Shown piece by piece: positions 6,944 to 16,456 of a DNA stretch of 64,000 nt. The notes below the pieces were generated by a model that ran no database searches, had not been told where the DNA came from, and saw nothing but the letters and a program-made list of their open reading frames with translations. Each line of letters opens with the position of its first letter. The first letter of the stretch is position 1. Source of the stretch: Bacteroidia bacterium (lineage in GTDB: Bacteria > Bacteroidota > Bacteroidia > AKYH767-A > OLB10); contig JALRAP010000005.1 in assembly GCA_023262505.1 (NCBI GenBank), positions 1 through 64,000 of the forward strand, written 5' to 3'. The position numbers were made by a program, and so were the translations under genes.

Positions 6944-9316
6944 GTGTCGAAAAGGTTTTTCATAAGGTTATTGTTCATCATACTGACCGCGTGGTCGAGT
7001 ATCGGGCAAGCTACACACATTGTGGGTGGCGAATTATACTACCGATATTTGGGCAACAACCAATATGAAATCCGTTTGACAGTTTACCGTGATTGCTTTT
7101 ACGGTGTACCGCCCTTCGACGAGCCTGCATATGTTGGGGTTTGGGACGTCAACAACAATTTGTTGAACACGCTTTACCTATATACGAATGGTGATTCGGC
7201 TACGGTCCCTCCTATCATCAATTCACCTTGCTTCATACCACCAACAAATGTATGTTACCGTGTGGCGAATTACCGTATCACCGTCAATCTCCCTCCAATC
7301 CCGGGAGGATATCAACTGACCTACCAGCGCTGTTGCAGAAACCAAACTATATTGAACATAGTTAGTCCGCTGAGCACAGGAGCCACATTCTACGCAACCA
7401 TACCAGAGAACCCGATTCCCAACAGCAATCCTGTGTACAACGCACTGCCCCCTCCTTTCATTTGCTCAGGACTGCCATTTGTATTTGACCATTCGGCCAC
7501 CGATGCAGACGGAGACTCCTTGGTTTATGAGATTTGCACGCCTTACGATGGAGCCTCTCAACAGGATCCACAGCCATTACCGCAAAACTTCCCGCCGCCC
7601 TATAACCAAGTAACCTACCAAAACCCTTTCAACACTGGCAACCTTCTAGGAGGCGTTCCATTGGCCATAGATTCGCAATCAGGCCAGCTTACCGCCACAC
7701 CCAATACGATTGGCCAATTTGTAATCGGCGTTTGCGTAAGGGAATACCGAAACGGTGTATTGCTCAGCACCACGCGGCGCGATTACCAATTGAATGTGGT
7801 GGCATGCCCTTCCTTGGTGGTGGCGGCGTTGCAATCACCCTCTTTAATTTGTGGTAGCAACACCGTACAATTCTCCAATAACAGTTTTGGAGCCTCAAGT
7901 TATCAATGGAATTTCGGTGACCCAACCACCACTAACGACGTTTCAAACGCCATCAATCCATCCTACACCTATCCAGACACAGGAACATATGCAGTTACTC
8001 TCGTGGCTTTCTCTTCATTCAATCCAGGATGCTCCGACACCACCGTCGGCACCGTTACCATATTACCTGATTATGTGGCAGACTTTGGATTCAGTTTGAA
8101 CTCTTGCTCCTACCTGGTGTCATTCAACGACTCATCAAATACCGCCAGTGGTGTAACCACTCAATGGTCTTGGAACTTTGGCGATGGTAGTCCATTGGTA
8201 AACACCACAGACCCGAGCCACAATTTTCCCGGCCCTGGCAATTACACTGTAACTCTCACTGCAACTTCAGCCTTAGGCTGTGTGGAAACAATATCTCGTG
8301 TTATCACCATTCCACCAAATGTTACATTGACTACTTCTGCATCGTCTGTTTCCTGTTTCAATGATTGCAACGGAATTGCGGTAGCGGTGGCAAGCAATGG
8401 TGTTGCGCCTTATTCTTTTCAATGGAATGACCCCAGCTCGCAACCAGTACCGATCGCAACCAATCTATGCGCTGGAACCTACACGGTAATAGTCACCGAC
8501 GCAATCGGATGCACTTCTTCTCAACAAGTAAATGTAAATAGTCCTGCGCCATTGGTTGCTACAGCCAGCGCAACATCAGCCTATTGTAATGGTGCATGTA
8601 TAGGAACAGCGAGCGTAAACGTTTCTGGAGGCACTGGTCCTTTCAACATAACTTGGAACGATCCACAACAGCAAACGGGAAGTAGCATCGGCAACCTTTG
8701 TGTGGGAAGTTATCAAGCCACAATAACAGATGCCAACGGTTGCTCAACGCTTTCAGATACGGTGGATGTGCTCTTCGAATCATTCGTTCCAGATGTGGAT
8801 GCCACTGTTTCGGAGGACACCATTTACGTGGGACAAACCGTAAACTTGAGCACAACAACCAATGCGATTGGAGTGCCGACATACAGCTGGAGTCCTACAC
8901 AAGGCTTGAGCAACCCCAACATTGCCAATCCTACGGCATCTCCCGCGCAAACCACTACCTACCTGGTGACTATGACAGATCCTTTGGGTTGTAGCAACAC
9001 AGACACCGTGACCGTTGTTGTTGAAGTTGTCATATGCGAGGAGCCTGAAATATTCGTTCCAAACGCCTTTACACCCAACGGTGACCAAAACAACGACCGA
9101 GTATTTGTCAGAGGCAATACGATTCGCGAGTTGGTTTTTAGAATCTACAATCGATGGGGCGAAAAGGTGTTCGAGACCAATGACCCCTCCATAGGCTGGG
9201 ATGGAACCTACGAGGGCAAAGCCGCCACTCCTGCTGTCTATGTTTATTATCTGGATGCGGTTTGCTTCGACAACCAACGCTTCTTCAAGAAGGGTAACAT
9301 TAGCCTGATCAGATGA
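6944..9316 (+). CDS. Large secreted protein with PKD and SprB repeats and T9SS type B sorting domain
   Basis: 790 aa starting at GTG (6944), directly followed by a signal peptide ending near GQATH. The N-terminal 280 aa begin HIVGGELYYRYLG, a Bacteroidota-specific beta-rich module. Two PKD-like domains follow (about 295-360 and 377-455, with WNFGDP and WNFGDGSP), then two SprB-type repeats (about 465-615, CFNDCNG... and CNGACIG...). The last 90 aa (FVPNAFTPNGDQNNDRVF ... YNRWGEKVFETND) form the gliding motility-associated C-terminal domain, a type B T9SS sorting signal. So it should be exported through the T9SS and attached or released at the surface, probably as an adhesin. The stop overlaps the PorP/SprF start by ATGA, which links it to a dedicated partner. 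Confidence 0.9.
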   Translation: MSKRFFIRLLFIILTAWSSIGQATHIVGGELYYRYLGNNQYEIRLTVYRDCFYGVPPFDEPAYVGVWDVNNNLLNTLYLYTNGDSATVPPIINSPCFIPPTNVCYRVANYRITVNLPPIPGGYQLTYQRCCRNQTILNIVSPLSTGATFYATIPENPIPNSNPVYNALPPPFICSGLPFVFDHSATDADGDSLVYEICTPYDGASQQDPQPLPQNFPPPYNQVTYQNPFNTGNLLGGVPLAIDSQSGQLTATPNTIGQFVIGVCVREYRNGVLLSTTRRDYQLNVVACPSLVVAALQSPSLICGSNTVQFSNNSFGASSYQWNFGDPTTTNDVSNAINPSYTYPDTGTYAVTLVAFSSFNPGCSDTTVGTVTILPDYVADFGFSLNSCSYLVSFNDSSNTASGVTTQWSWNFGDGSPLVNTTDPSHNFPGPGNYTVTLTATSALGCVETISRVITIPPNVTLTTSASSVSCFNDCNGIAVAVASNGVAPYSFQWNDPSSQPVPIATNLCAGTYTVIVTDAIGCTSSQQVNVNSPAPLVATASATSAYCNGACIGTASVNVSGGTGPFNITWNDPQQQTGSSIGNLCVGSYQATITDANGCSTLSDTVDVLFESFVPDVDATVSEDTIYVGQTVNLSTTTNAIGVPTYSWSPTQGLSNPNIANPTASPAQTTTYLVTMTDPLGCSNTDTVTVVVEVVICEEPEIFVPNAFTPNGDQNNDRVFVRGNTIRELVFRIYNRWGEKVFETNDPSIGWDGTYEGKAATPAVYVYYLDAVCFDNQRFFKKGNISLIR

Positions 9317-10359
9317 GAAGCTTAACGATTAACATACCACATCTGACACTTGCTTTTTGCACTGTGTTGTTTATTTCCCTTGCGGGGATAAGCCCATCCG
9401 CGCAAGCGCAAGATCCGCATTGGTCGCAGTTTGGAGCAAGTCCGTTGAACTTGAATCCCGCAAACACCGGATTCTTCGATGGTGATTATCGATTTGTTGC
9501 CAACCATCGCAACCAATGGAAATCAGTAACAACACCCTTCATCGGCTTTTCAGGCTCATTTGAGTCGTCTTTGAATGCTCTTTCGTCTAACCGCTCACGC
9601 ATTGCAACAGGATTTGTGTTCAATAATGATCAAGCCGGTGATTCTAAGATGGGGACCAATTCGCTGATGGGGAACATCTCACTGACTCGCTCGATTGATA
9701 AGGACTCTATGCATTTCATAGGTGGCGGACTGCAATTGGGGGTTGCACTACGAAGCATAGATTATGGCGCATTGACTTTTGATGAGCAATACGATGGAGA
9801 CATATTCAACCCGTCGCTTGGCAACACCGAGAATTTCGACAATAACAACCATGCCTATATGGATATAGGTTTAGGATTCCAATACGTTTACAGAAGTAAA
9901 GAAGGACTAACAATCGGCTTAGGCTCTTCCGTACAACATTTGAACCGCCCTAACGATGGATTCTTCAGCACTAAAGTGCGATTATTTCCACGAATGCAAA
10001 ACCATTTATCGTTAGTGGTTCCGTTATCTGCCAAGCTACAGTTACAACCTTCAGCTCTTTGGATGACACAAGGCGGAAACAATGAACTCACTTTTGGAAC
10101 ATCGGCACAGTACATGTTGAGTGAACTTCCGGGACGCACTTATGCTTTTGCCGCAGGCGCTTGGCTCAGGTCGGGGGATGCTGTGATCCCTTACGTGGGA
10201 CTCCTATACAACTCTCTTAGATTGGGAATCTCCTATGATGTGAACACTAGCGATCTGGACCGCGCCAGTAATAGCCGTGGCGGTTATGAACTGTCCCTCT
10301 CTTACATCATCAAAAAAGTGAAATTCACCGGCATCAAGCCTCCATGTCCGTTGTATTGA
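9313..10359 (+). CDS. PorP/SprF family type IX secretion system membrane protein
   Basis: 348 aa with a signal peptide ending at SAQAQ, then DPHWSQFGASPLNLNPANTG, the standard beginning of PorP/SprF proteins. The remainder alternates as expected for an outer-membrane beta-barrel. SprF is needed for surface export of SprB in Flavobacterium, and genes of this family typically sit immediately after a large type B-sorted substrate gene; the arrangement here (4-base overlap with the adhesin) fits exactly. It is therefore inferred to be the adhesin's export or anchoring partner. The next gene begins 16 bases inside this one. Confidence 0.92.
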   Translation: MRSLTINIPHLTLAFCTVLFISLAGISPSAQAQDPHWSQFGASPLNLNPANTGFFDGDYRFVANHRNQWKSVTTPFIGFSGSFESSLNALSSNRSRIATGFVFNNDQAGDSKMGTNSLMGNISLTRSIDKDSMHFIGGGLQLGVALRSIDYGALTFDEQYDGDIFNPSLGNTENFDNNNHAYMDIGLGFQYVYRSKEGLTIGLGSSVQHLNRPNDGFFSTKVRLFPRMQNHLSLVVPLSAKLQLQPSALWMTQGGNNELTFGTSAQYMLSELPGRTYAFAAGAWLRSGDAVIPYVGLLYNSLRLGISYDVNTSDLDRASNSRGGYELSLSYIIKKVKFTGIKPPCPLY

Positions 10360-12344
10360 AATACAGGTTTTACCATATCGCTGTGCTTTTCGTAGTGTTT
10401 TTCACTGGGCTTAGCAATTCCTATTCACAAACATTCAATGCATGGTTGCGGGCGGGTGATGAGGCATTCAGCGAAGCGCGATATTCCGAGTCTATAGAAT
10501 ACTACAAGAAAGCCTTGGAATTTGAAACGGGTGATGTGGCTTTGGATTACCGTATGGCTGAGGCTTGCAGACTTTACAAGGATTATGAGAAGGCAGAGGC
10601 TTGGTATGCCAGAGTGTTCGGGAGCGACAAAACGAACACTTACCCTTTGGCACTTTTTTATCTGGCAGAGATGAAAAAATACAACGCCGATTATGGAACT
10701 GCTTGCCGCCTGTTTGGTGATTATGCGGCTAAACATGCCCAAGACTCGAGCTATTTCGCAATAAAGGCAAAAACCGAATCAGGATACTGCGAACAAGTGC
10801 TGGCTTTGGATAAGCAGTCTTTGAAAGCCTCAGTAGTGAATGCCGGAAGCGAGGTTAATTCCAAATTCTCAGATTTCGGCGCCAGCATTTCGGGTGATTC
10901 AGTGATGTACTACGCATCGCTCCGCTTCATCTATGAGCCAAAAGAGAAAAAGGAAAAGCCTTACTTCGTTTCGCGAATACTTAAGTCGGAAGGAGGTGTC
11001 AAGCCGAAGAAAAAACCTGCTCCCATTGCAGCCATGGTAAATGATCCTCCCTTGCACAATGGGAATGCCGGATTCAGTCCGGATCATCGACTGGTGATAT
11101 TTACCCGTTGTGAGGATACACAAGATGGTAAACGGCCATGCCGGTTATATTACAGTAAACTCAATTCAGGCAGGTGGTCGAAACCCGAGCCTATCAGTGG
11201 TGCTGTGAATTCAGATAGCGGTTACACCACGACTCAACCATCCATTGAGGCTCGGGGTGCCGAAGGATACACTTTGTATTTTGCTTCAGATAGGCCTGGA
11301 GGATTTGGTAAAATGGATATCTGGAAAAGCGATTTCGATGCGAACATGCGTTTTTCAGACCCGGTCAACCTGGGTGAGGTCATCAACACTTTCGACGATG
11401 AGATGACGCCCTACATGGATACCAGAAACAGTGTCTTGTACTTTAGCAGTTATGGTCATGCCGGTTTAGGGGGAATGGACATCTTCAAAAGCCAGAGAGA
11501 GAATGGAGTCCTATTAAATCCCCAAAACATTGGTAAAGGTTATAACACCAGCCAAAACGATGTTTACTTCACCATCAATAACCATGACGACAAGGGAACT
11601 TTAACATCGAATCGTAAAGGATCACTATACATAGCGAGCAAGACTTGTTGCTATGATATTTACTACCATGAACCATTAAAAACCGACACTCTGATTGTAG
11701 AGGTTGTTGATACACAAAAAGTGGATTCCATTTTGAAGGCCGACCCCATCAACCAAGAATATTATGAGGATTTTCTTCCACTGAGCCTGTATTTCGATAA
11801 TGACGAGCCTGACAAACGTACTTTGGCAATTACCACAAACAAAAGCTATGACAGGCTTTATCGAGACTATATTGCACGCATCCCTGATTACAAGGAAAAT
11901 TATGCTGATGGAAAAAAAGAGAGAAAGGTTTCCGATTCTGAAATAGATTCATTTTTCACCAATACGGTAACTTATTCATGGAACATGTTAAATGGATTTT
12001 GTGGCAAGGTTGAAAAAGCCATGAAAGCAGGCGTAGTATTGGAGTTGGAAATCAGAGGACGAGCCAGTCCATTGGCTGAGACCGCCTACAATGTGAATCT
12101 CTCAAGAAGACGCATATCGAGTCTGTTGAACTATATGCGTTCGTACAACAACGGTGCCTTGCGTTCGTATTTTGACTCCGGCAAATTGAAGTTGACTGAG
12201 GTTCCCGCAGGGGAATCGCTTTCCAAGTCTGGAGTCAGTGACAACAGAGGAGACGTACGCAATTCCATTTACAACCCTGCAGCTGCCAGCGAAAGATTGA
12301 TAGAATTGATTGGCGTTCGCATCAATCCTGGTTCCAATCCATGA
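10344..12344 (+). CDS. PorE-like envelope protein: TPR, PD40 propeller, degenerate OmpA-like C-terminus
   Basis: 666 aa. A signal peptide (to NSYSQ) is followed by TPR-like helices (about 25-140, starting WLRAGDEAFSEARYSESIEYY), then WD40-like PD40 blades (about 165-440; repeated ...YFASDRPGGFGKMDIW and YFSSYGHAGLGGMDIF). The C-terminus has an OmpA-like stretch, RGRASPLAETAYNVNLSRRR, but the usual GHTD is replaced by GRAS, so peptidoglycan binding is doubtful. PorE of the T9SS has TPR, WD40, carboxypeptidase-like regulatory and OmpA domains; this looks like a variant. It overlaps porP/sprF by 16 bases and the response regulator by ATGA, so all four genes are probably translated together. Confidence 0.8.
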   Translation: MSVVLKYRFYHIAVLFVVFFTGLSNSYSQTFNAWLRAGDEAFSEARYSESIEYYKKALEFETGDVALDYRMAEACRLYKDYEKAEAWYARVFGSDKTNTYPLALFYLAEMKKYNADYGTACRLFGDYAAKHAQDSSYFAIKAKTESGYCEQVLALDKQSLKASVVNAGSEVNSKFSDFGASISGDSVMYYASLRFIYEPKEKKEKPYFVSRILKSEGGVKPKKKPAPIAAMVNDPPLHNGNAGFSPDHRLVIFTRCEDTQDGKRPCRLYYSKLNSGRWSKPEPISGAVNSDSGYTTTQPSIEARGAEGYTLYFASDRPGGFGKMDIWKSDFDANMRFSDPVNLGEVINTFDDEMTPYMDTRNSVLYFSSYGHAGLGGMDIFKSQRENGVLLNPQNIGKGYNTSQNDVYFTINNHDDKGTLTSNRKGSLYIASKTCCYDIYYHEPLKTDTLIVEVVDTQKVDSILKADPINQEYYEDFLPLSLYFDNDEPDKRTLAITTNKSYDRLYRDYIARIPDYKENYADGKKERKVSDSEIDSFFTNTVTYSWNMLNGFCGKVEKAMKAGVVLELEIRGRASPLAETAYNVNLSRRRISSLLNYMRSYNNGALRSYFDSGKLKLTEVPAGESLSKSGVSDNRGDVRNSIYNPAAASERLIELIGVRINPGSNP

Positions 12345-12754
12345 GCAAGGATTCGCCGTTAATGGATATAAAAATCCTTATGGTTGAAGACAACAAGATC
12401 AATCAAATGCTAATGACAAAAATGATTGAGAAACTTGGTTGCAATGTTACTACTGCCGACAATGGCATCCATGCATTGGAAAAACTCCAGCAGCAAGAAA
12501 AATTCGATGTTGTTTTAACTGACATCCAAATGCCAATAATGGGCGGCTTCGAATTGGCCAAAAGCATCCGTATGTCGGATAAAACACCCTTTTCAACCAT
12601 ACCAATTTTAGCCCTAACCGGTTATGCAGATGAATTGGATTTGTTGGCAGCAAAGGATTCTGGTATCCAAGAGGTACTTACAAAACCCTTCGGGCAAGAG
12701 GAAATAAAAGAAGCTTTATTACGTGCGCTTGGAATCAGCCCAAGTAAGATTTAA
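12341..12754 (+). CDS. Single-domain response regulator (CheY-like receiver)
   Basis: 137 aa, a complete REC domain and nothing else. The acidic pocket is in [10 protein letters not shown] (Glu16, Asp17), the phospho-acceptor is Asp61 in [11 protein letters not shown], and LALTGYA and LTKPFG supply the Thr and Lys switch residues. The VEDNKINQ form is typical of receivers in hybrid histidine kinases and phosphorelays. No output domain and no kinase in the window. The start overlaps the stop of the PorE-like gene (ATGA), so it belongs to the T9SS cluster. It may act by protein contact, by analogy with CheY; PorX, the known T9SS regulator, is longer and carries an extra domain, so this is not PorX. 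Its last 20 bases overlap the convergent sigma-factor gene. Confidence 0.88.
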   Translation: MSKDSPLMDIKILMVEDNKINQMLMTKMIEKLGCNVTTADNGIHALEKLQQQEKFDVVLTDIQMPIMGGFELAKSIRMSDKTPFSTIPILALTGYADELDLLAAKDSGIQEVLTKPFGQEEIKEALLRALGISPSKI

Positions 12755-13598
12755 GCAGCTTGCTGCGGGAATTATGTCTCAGCCTACGGATAGCCTTCTC
12801 CTTGATTTGACGAACACGCTCTTTGGTCAAGTCGAATTTGTCAGCAATCTCCTCCAGCGTCAAACTGTGGTTGCAACCGATTCCATAAAACAACTTGACT
12901 ACGTCACTCTCTCTTTGAGTGAGGGTTGATAGTGAACGGTTGATTTCCTGATTGAGCGACTCGTTCATTAGAAACCCATCTGCCAAAGGTGCATCAGGGT
13001 TTTCCAAAACATCCAGCAGGCTATGTTCTTCGCCGACAACAAAGGGTGCGTCCATACTTACGTGCTTTCCTGAAATCTTCAAGGTGTTTGCCACGCTCTC
13101 TTCTGGGAGTTCCAGTGCCTCGGAAATCTCGCTGTTACTAGGTTCGCGCTCGTATTTCTGCTCTAAGGCCGAAAATGCCTTCTTGATTTTATTTACGGAG
13201 CCCAGTTGGTTGATGGGTAAACGTACTATCCTGGATTGTTCGGCCAGAGCCTGCATGATGGATTGACGAATCCACCAAACAGCATAGGAAATGAATTTGA
13301 AGCCTCGGGTCTCGTCGAACCGTTTTGCGGCTTTGATCAGGCCGAGATTACCTTCATTAATCAAATCAGGCAGACTAAGGCCTTGGTTCTGGTATTGCTT
13401 GGCCACAGAGACCACAAAGCGCAAATTGGCCCTTGTTAGCTTCTCCAGCGCCCATTGGTCGCCTTGTTTGATTTTGCGAGCAAGTTTCACCTCCTCTTCG
13501 GCGGTGATAAGGCCTTCGCGGCCGATTTCCTGCAAATACTTTTCAAGGGAGGCATTCTCCCTGTTTGTGATGGATTTGGTGATTTTAAGCTGACGCAT
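12735..13598 (-). CDS. rpoD: RNA polymerase primary sigma factor, Bacteroidota type (RpoD/SigA)
   Basis: 287 aa, the short form lacking region 1.1 that serves as the housekeeping sigma in Bacteroidota. Region 1.2 starts at [16 protein letters not shown]; region 2 contains [20 protein letters not shown] and [19 protein letters not shown]; region 3 [16 protein letters not shown]; region 4 ends [21 protein letters not shown] followed by the basic tail. This factor recognises the TTTG (-33) and TAnnTTTG (-7) promoters found throughout this window. It is separated from the upstream minus-strand gene by 231 bases that hold a plausible own promoter. It overlaps the response regulator tail to tail by 20 bases. 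Confidence 0.95.
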   Translation of the reverse strand: MRQLKITKSITNRENASLEKYLQEIGREGLITAEEEVKLARKIKQGDQWALEKLTRANLRFVVSVAKQYQNQGLSLPDLINEGNLGLIKAAKRFDETRGFKFISYAVWWIRQSIMQALAEQSRIVRLPINQLGSVNKIKKAFSALEQKYEREPSNSEISEALELPEESVANTLKISGKHVSMDAPFVVGEEHSLLDVLENPDAPLADGFLMNESLNQEINRSLSTLTQRESDVVKLFYGIGCNHSLTLEEIADKFDLTKERVRQIKEKAIRRLRHNSRSKLLKSYLG

Positions 13599-13693
13599 CC
13601 TGCAAGAATGTAGTTTGGTTAAACCCCTGAATCAATCATTGTAAACTCAAACATGGCATGAGTAAGCAACCTAGTTTTTACAATTTCGTGACC

Positions 13694-13724
13694 GAAAAGT
13701 AATATTTCTTTAAACTTTACAAAA
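13694..13724 (-). promoter_or_regulatory. Candidate rpoD promoter
   Basis: On the minus strand TTTTG (-33) is followed after 18 bases by TACTTTTC (-7, one mismatch to TAnnTTTG). It lies about 100 bases upstream of the sigma-factor start. A 7-bp hairpin GCAACGA/TCGTTGC at 13769-13791 lies further upstream. Confidence 0.35.
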
Positions 13725-13829
13725 GCAGTTTGAAAGAATTTATTAACAACCCGCAAAAAGTTTTGCAAGCAACGAAAAAATTTATCGTTGCAAATGAGGA
13801 GGCTAGCTCAAGAAATAATGTTACAGGCT

Positions 13830-15884
13830 TTACTTACCCCTTACAAGCTGGAAAAACCCGCTTAGATCATAGGTTTTTCCCTCTATACCTGTTGCCTTAA
13901 CAACGTAGATGTAAGAACCTTCAGGAAGCACTGTTCCATCAGATGATTTACCATCCCAGCCGGAATCCAACTCATTCCAGGAATAAACCTCCTTACCCCA
14001 TCTGTTGAAAATGGTGCAGGAGATTTCAACGATAGCCAATTCATCAAAGTGAAAAGTATCGTTCAGATTGTCGCCGTTGGGTGTGAAAATGTTTGGGATG
14101 AACAAGCTGGAGAATGAATCGACAATGATGTACGAGAAGGAAACCGTATCTGAGCATCCGAGTGCATTAGTGGCTGTCAGTAGAACGGTATATTCTCCCA
14201 TGGTCTCGTAAACGTGAGTTGGGTTCTGATCGGACGACGTGTTTCCATCTCCAAAGGACCAATTATATGTATTGGCGCCGGATGAGGTGTTGCTGAAGTT
14301 CACGGTGAACGGAGTAAAACCTTGTATCGTATCGGGAACGAATGAAGGAATGATTTCAGGTAGCACGGTAATGGTAACCGAATCGGTGGCAACACAGCTT
14401 CCGTTGGCTGCTGTTACTACATAAGTAGTGGTCGTTAATGGATTGGCAGTCGGGTTGGCGATATTGGGATCGCTTAATCCTGCAGAAGGTGACCAACTAT
14501 AGGTTGTAGCACCGCTGGCCGAAAGTTGTATAGAAGCCTCATAGCATATATCCACATCCTGACTTACCAATAGTGATGGATAAGGAGTCACATCTACGGT
14601 GACTGAAGCTTGAGACGAACAGCCATTGGCGTCCGTAACAGTCAAGGTATAAACGGTGGTGCTTGATGGATTGACAGATTGGGCCCCGCTAATAGCACCG
14701 TTACTCCATGTGTAACTATACGGTAACGTTCCACCACTCGGAACACCAGCGATTGTTACAGGATCGCCGCTGCAGGTGCTTTGGTTTCCTCCAGAGCTCA
14801 CAGTGACTGGCACAACAGTATTGATATTGAAAGAACCGGATTGGGTACATCCATTGGAATCAGTTACAGTGACTGTGTATGTCCCACCCGCTAAACCTGA
14901 AATACTGGGTGTGGTTGCTCCATTGCTCCATAGGTATGTAAAGTTTTGTCCAGAGCCTCCGGTTGGCGCCAAGGTTACTGTTCCACTAGCGTTATCGCAA
15001 ACATTTCCGGTTACCGTTTCATTCAACACGATAGGCTGCGCACCGGAAACCGGCACAGTAACAGTCTTGGTACATTGCGTTGAATCAGTAACTGTACAAG
15101 TATAGATACCAGGAGCCAAGTTGGAGATTGTTTGTGTGGTGGCACCATTGCTCCATTGGTAAGAATAAGGAGCTACTCCTTGAGGGAATACTGTAACGGC
15201 TCCATTGTTTTGGCTTCCGCAAGAAACGTTGGTGATTGTGATATTTGGAACGATAAGCACGCAGTTACATTGCGCCGAAGGAACACCATTGGGCCACTGT
15301 GCAGGAGCCGTGAAGGGAGGATCGAAACAAGCGTTGTTACCCCAAGAACCGGCTTGATAGTCGGATAAAGCTTGAATACCGATATTCAAAGGAGCATTAC
15401 TTGCTGAAGCGCAAGGTCCAACAGTTACTGTGAAACAAAAGTCCCATGAGCTATTCTGACAATTATCACCGAAGTTGTTTCCTGGGATACCATCTGCAGC
15501 GAAGTTGGGGCTGCCTGCGGGCGTATCGTAATAAAATCCAGGACCCCAAGTAGTACCTGATGCGGTTCCGGTACATGATGTATACCAATCCCAGGCGCCC
15601 TGTCCGTCGCAACTGTTTGGAGGGGTTAAAGGCGTAAGGGATGTTGGATCCCAACCTGGTCCTAGTGTAATTGCGAAACCAGCAATCCAATCAGCACCCG
15701 ATTGGGCATAGTTAGTAAGTGTATAGCAGAACGTCACCGTTGTGCCAACAACATAAGTGTTGTTTCCAGCAGGTGCAGGGTTTGCGGTCATTGACTGAGA
15801 GCCAATACATGGAGCCTGGGCATTAACATCAATTTGGAATAGGCCTAGAAAACCTGTCAACAACAGCAGCGACTTTTTCAACAT
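13830..15884 (-). CDS. Secreted protein with SprB repeats, PKD domain and T9SS type B sorting domain
   Basis: The ORF opens at 15965, but the signal peptide MLKKSLLLLTGFLGLFQIDVNAQ begins at an internal ATG (15884), which I take as the start, giving 684 aa. After an N-terminal module of about 190 aa come at least three SprB-like repeats (each with SYQWSNGATT- or YLWSNGATT-type cores and GTYTVTVTDSNGC), another Ig-like unit with WSPSAGLSDPNIANPTANP, a PKD domain (NWSFGDGNTSSDQNPTHVY), and the terminal sorting domain FIPNIFTPNGDNLNDTF ... FNRWGKEVYSW. It should be a surface adhesin exported by the T9SS. Unlike the 6.9-kb gene it has no PorP/SprF neighbour. The WSP...GLSNPNIANPTASP unit is also present in that protein, so the two are related in part. 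Confidence 0.9.
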   Translation of the reverse strand: MLKKSLLLLTGFLGLFQIDVNAQAPCIGSQSMTANPAPAGNNTYVVGTTVTFCYTLTNYAQSGADWIAGFAITLGPGWDPTSLTPLTPPNSCDGQGAWDWYTSCTGTASGTTWGPGFYYDTPAGSPNFAADGIPGNNFGDNCQNSSWDFCFTVTVGPCASASNAPLNIGIQALSDYQAGSWGNNACFDPPFTAPAQWPNGVPSAQCNCVLIVPNITITNVSCGSQNNGAVTVFPQGVAPYSYQWSNGATTQTISNLAPGIYTCTVTDSTQCTKTVTVPVSGAQPIVLNETVTGNVCDNASGTVTLAPTGGSGQNFTYLWSNGATTPSISGLAGGTYTVTVTDSNGCTQSGSFNINTVVPVTVSSGGNQSTCSGDPVTIAGVPSGGTLPYSYTWSNGAISGAQSVNPSSTTVYTLTVTDANGCSSQASVTVDVTPYPSLLVSQDVDICYEASIQLSASGATTYSWSPSAGLSDPNIANPTANPLTTTTYVVTAANGSCVATDSVTITVLPEIIPSFVPDTIQGFTPFTVNFSNTSSGANTYNWSFGDGNTSSDQNPTHVYETMGEYTVLLTATNALGCSDTVSFSYIIVDSFSSLFIPNIFTPNGDNLNDTFHFDELAIVEISCTIFNRWGKEVYSWNELDSGWDGKSSDGTVLPEGSYIYVVKATGIEGKTYDLSGFFQLVRGK

Positions 15885-16006
15885 GTTCTTGGTTTGTTTG
15901 TGGTTACGTATGAAACTGATTGAGTAGAGTGATTCAATTAACCTTAAATCGAATTCAAGACGCATCTGCCTTGAATTACGTTGCTTTCAAATTTGGATAT
16001 ACAGAA

Positions 16007-16363
16007 CTATAAATCCTCGAAATTCACATTCGAGAAATCACCCGACCCTGAACCTGAGCCACCTTGAGGGTTATCCCCTCCTGGCTGCCTGGTATCTTCA
16101 GGCAGATTGGCTTTGATGTAATCAATAGCGTCTTGCAAACCCTCTATGAACTTTTCAAAATCCTCTTTATAAAGGAAAATCTTATGCTTCTCGAAAAAAG
16201 GTCTGTCGCTACCTTCAGAAAAACGACGCTTGCTCTCAGTGATGGTTAGATAATAGTCGTTGTTCCTAGTAGATCTTACGTCGAAAAAGTAGGTCCGTTT
16301 ACCTGCTCTAACCGCCTTGGCAAACAAATCGCTTGGTTGGTCATTACTGTCAAATTCAGCCAT
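16007..16363 (-). CDS. PUR family DNA/RNA-binding protein (DUF3276)
   Basis: The track starts at 16450, but the sequence before MAEFDSNDQPSDLFAKAVRA is not conserved-looking, so I use the ATG at 16363 (118 aa). The core KAVRAGKRTYFFDVRSTRNNDYYLTITESKR is one PUR repeat, the fold of eukaryotic Pur-alpha and of Borrelia and Bacteroidota homologues that bind single-stranded nucleic acid as dimers. The C-terminal tail is Gly/Ser-rich and acidic. It is a cytosolic protein of uncertain role. It lies 93 bases downstream of the ABC exporter gene on the same strand, so read-through from it is possible. Confidence 0.85.
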   Translation of the reverse strand: MAEFDSNDQPSDLFAKAVRAGKRTYFFDVRSTRNNDYYLTITESKRRFSEGSDRPFFEKHKIFLYKEDFEKFIEGLQDAIDYIKANLPEDTRQPGGDNPQGGSGSGSGDFSNVNFEDL

Positions 16364-16456
16364 GTAAATCGTATTGGTTTGAGACAAAGCTAAAAGAAAA
16401 ACAACAGTTTGGCAAAGCCAATGGCTAAATTGTGAGGAAGTAATCAACAACAGATA

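Noticed and set aside
8780-9277. 165-aa minus-strand ORF
   Set aside because: Antisense shadow of the T9SS sorting domain region.
13769-13791. 7-bp hairpin GCAACGA/TCGTTGC upstream of rpoD, considered as a terminator
   Set aside because: Stem is short, loop A/T-rich, and the T-run after it is interrupted.
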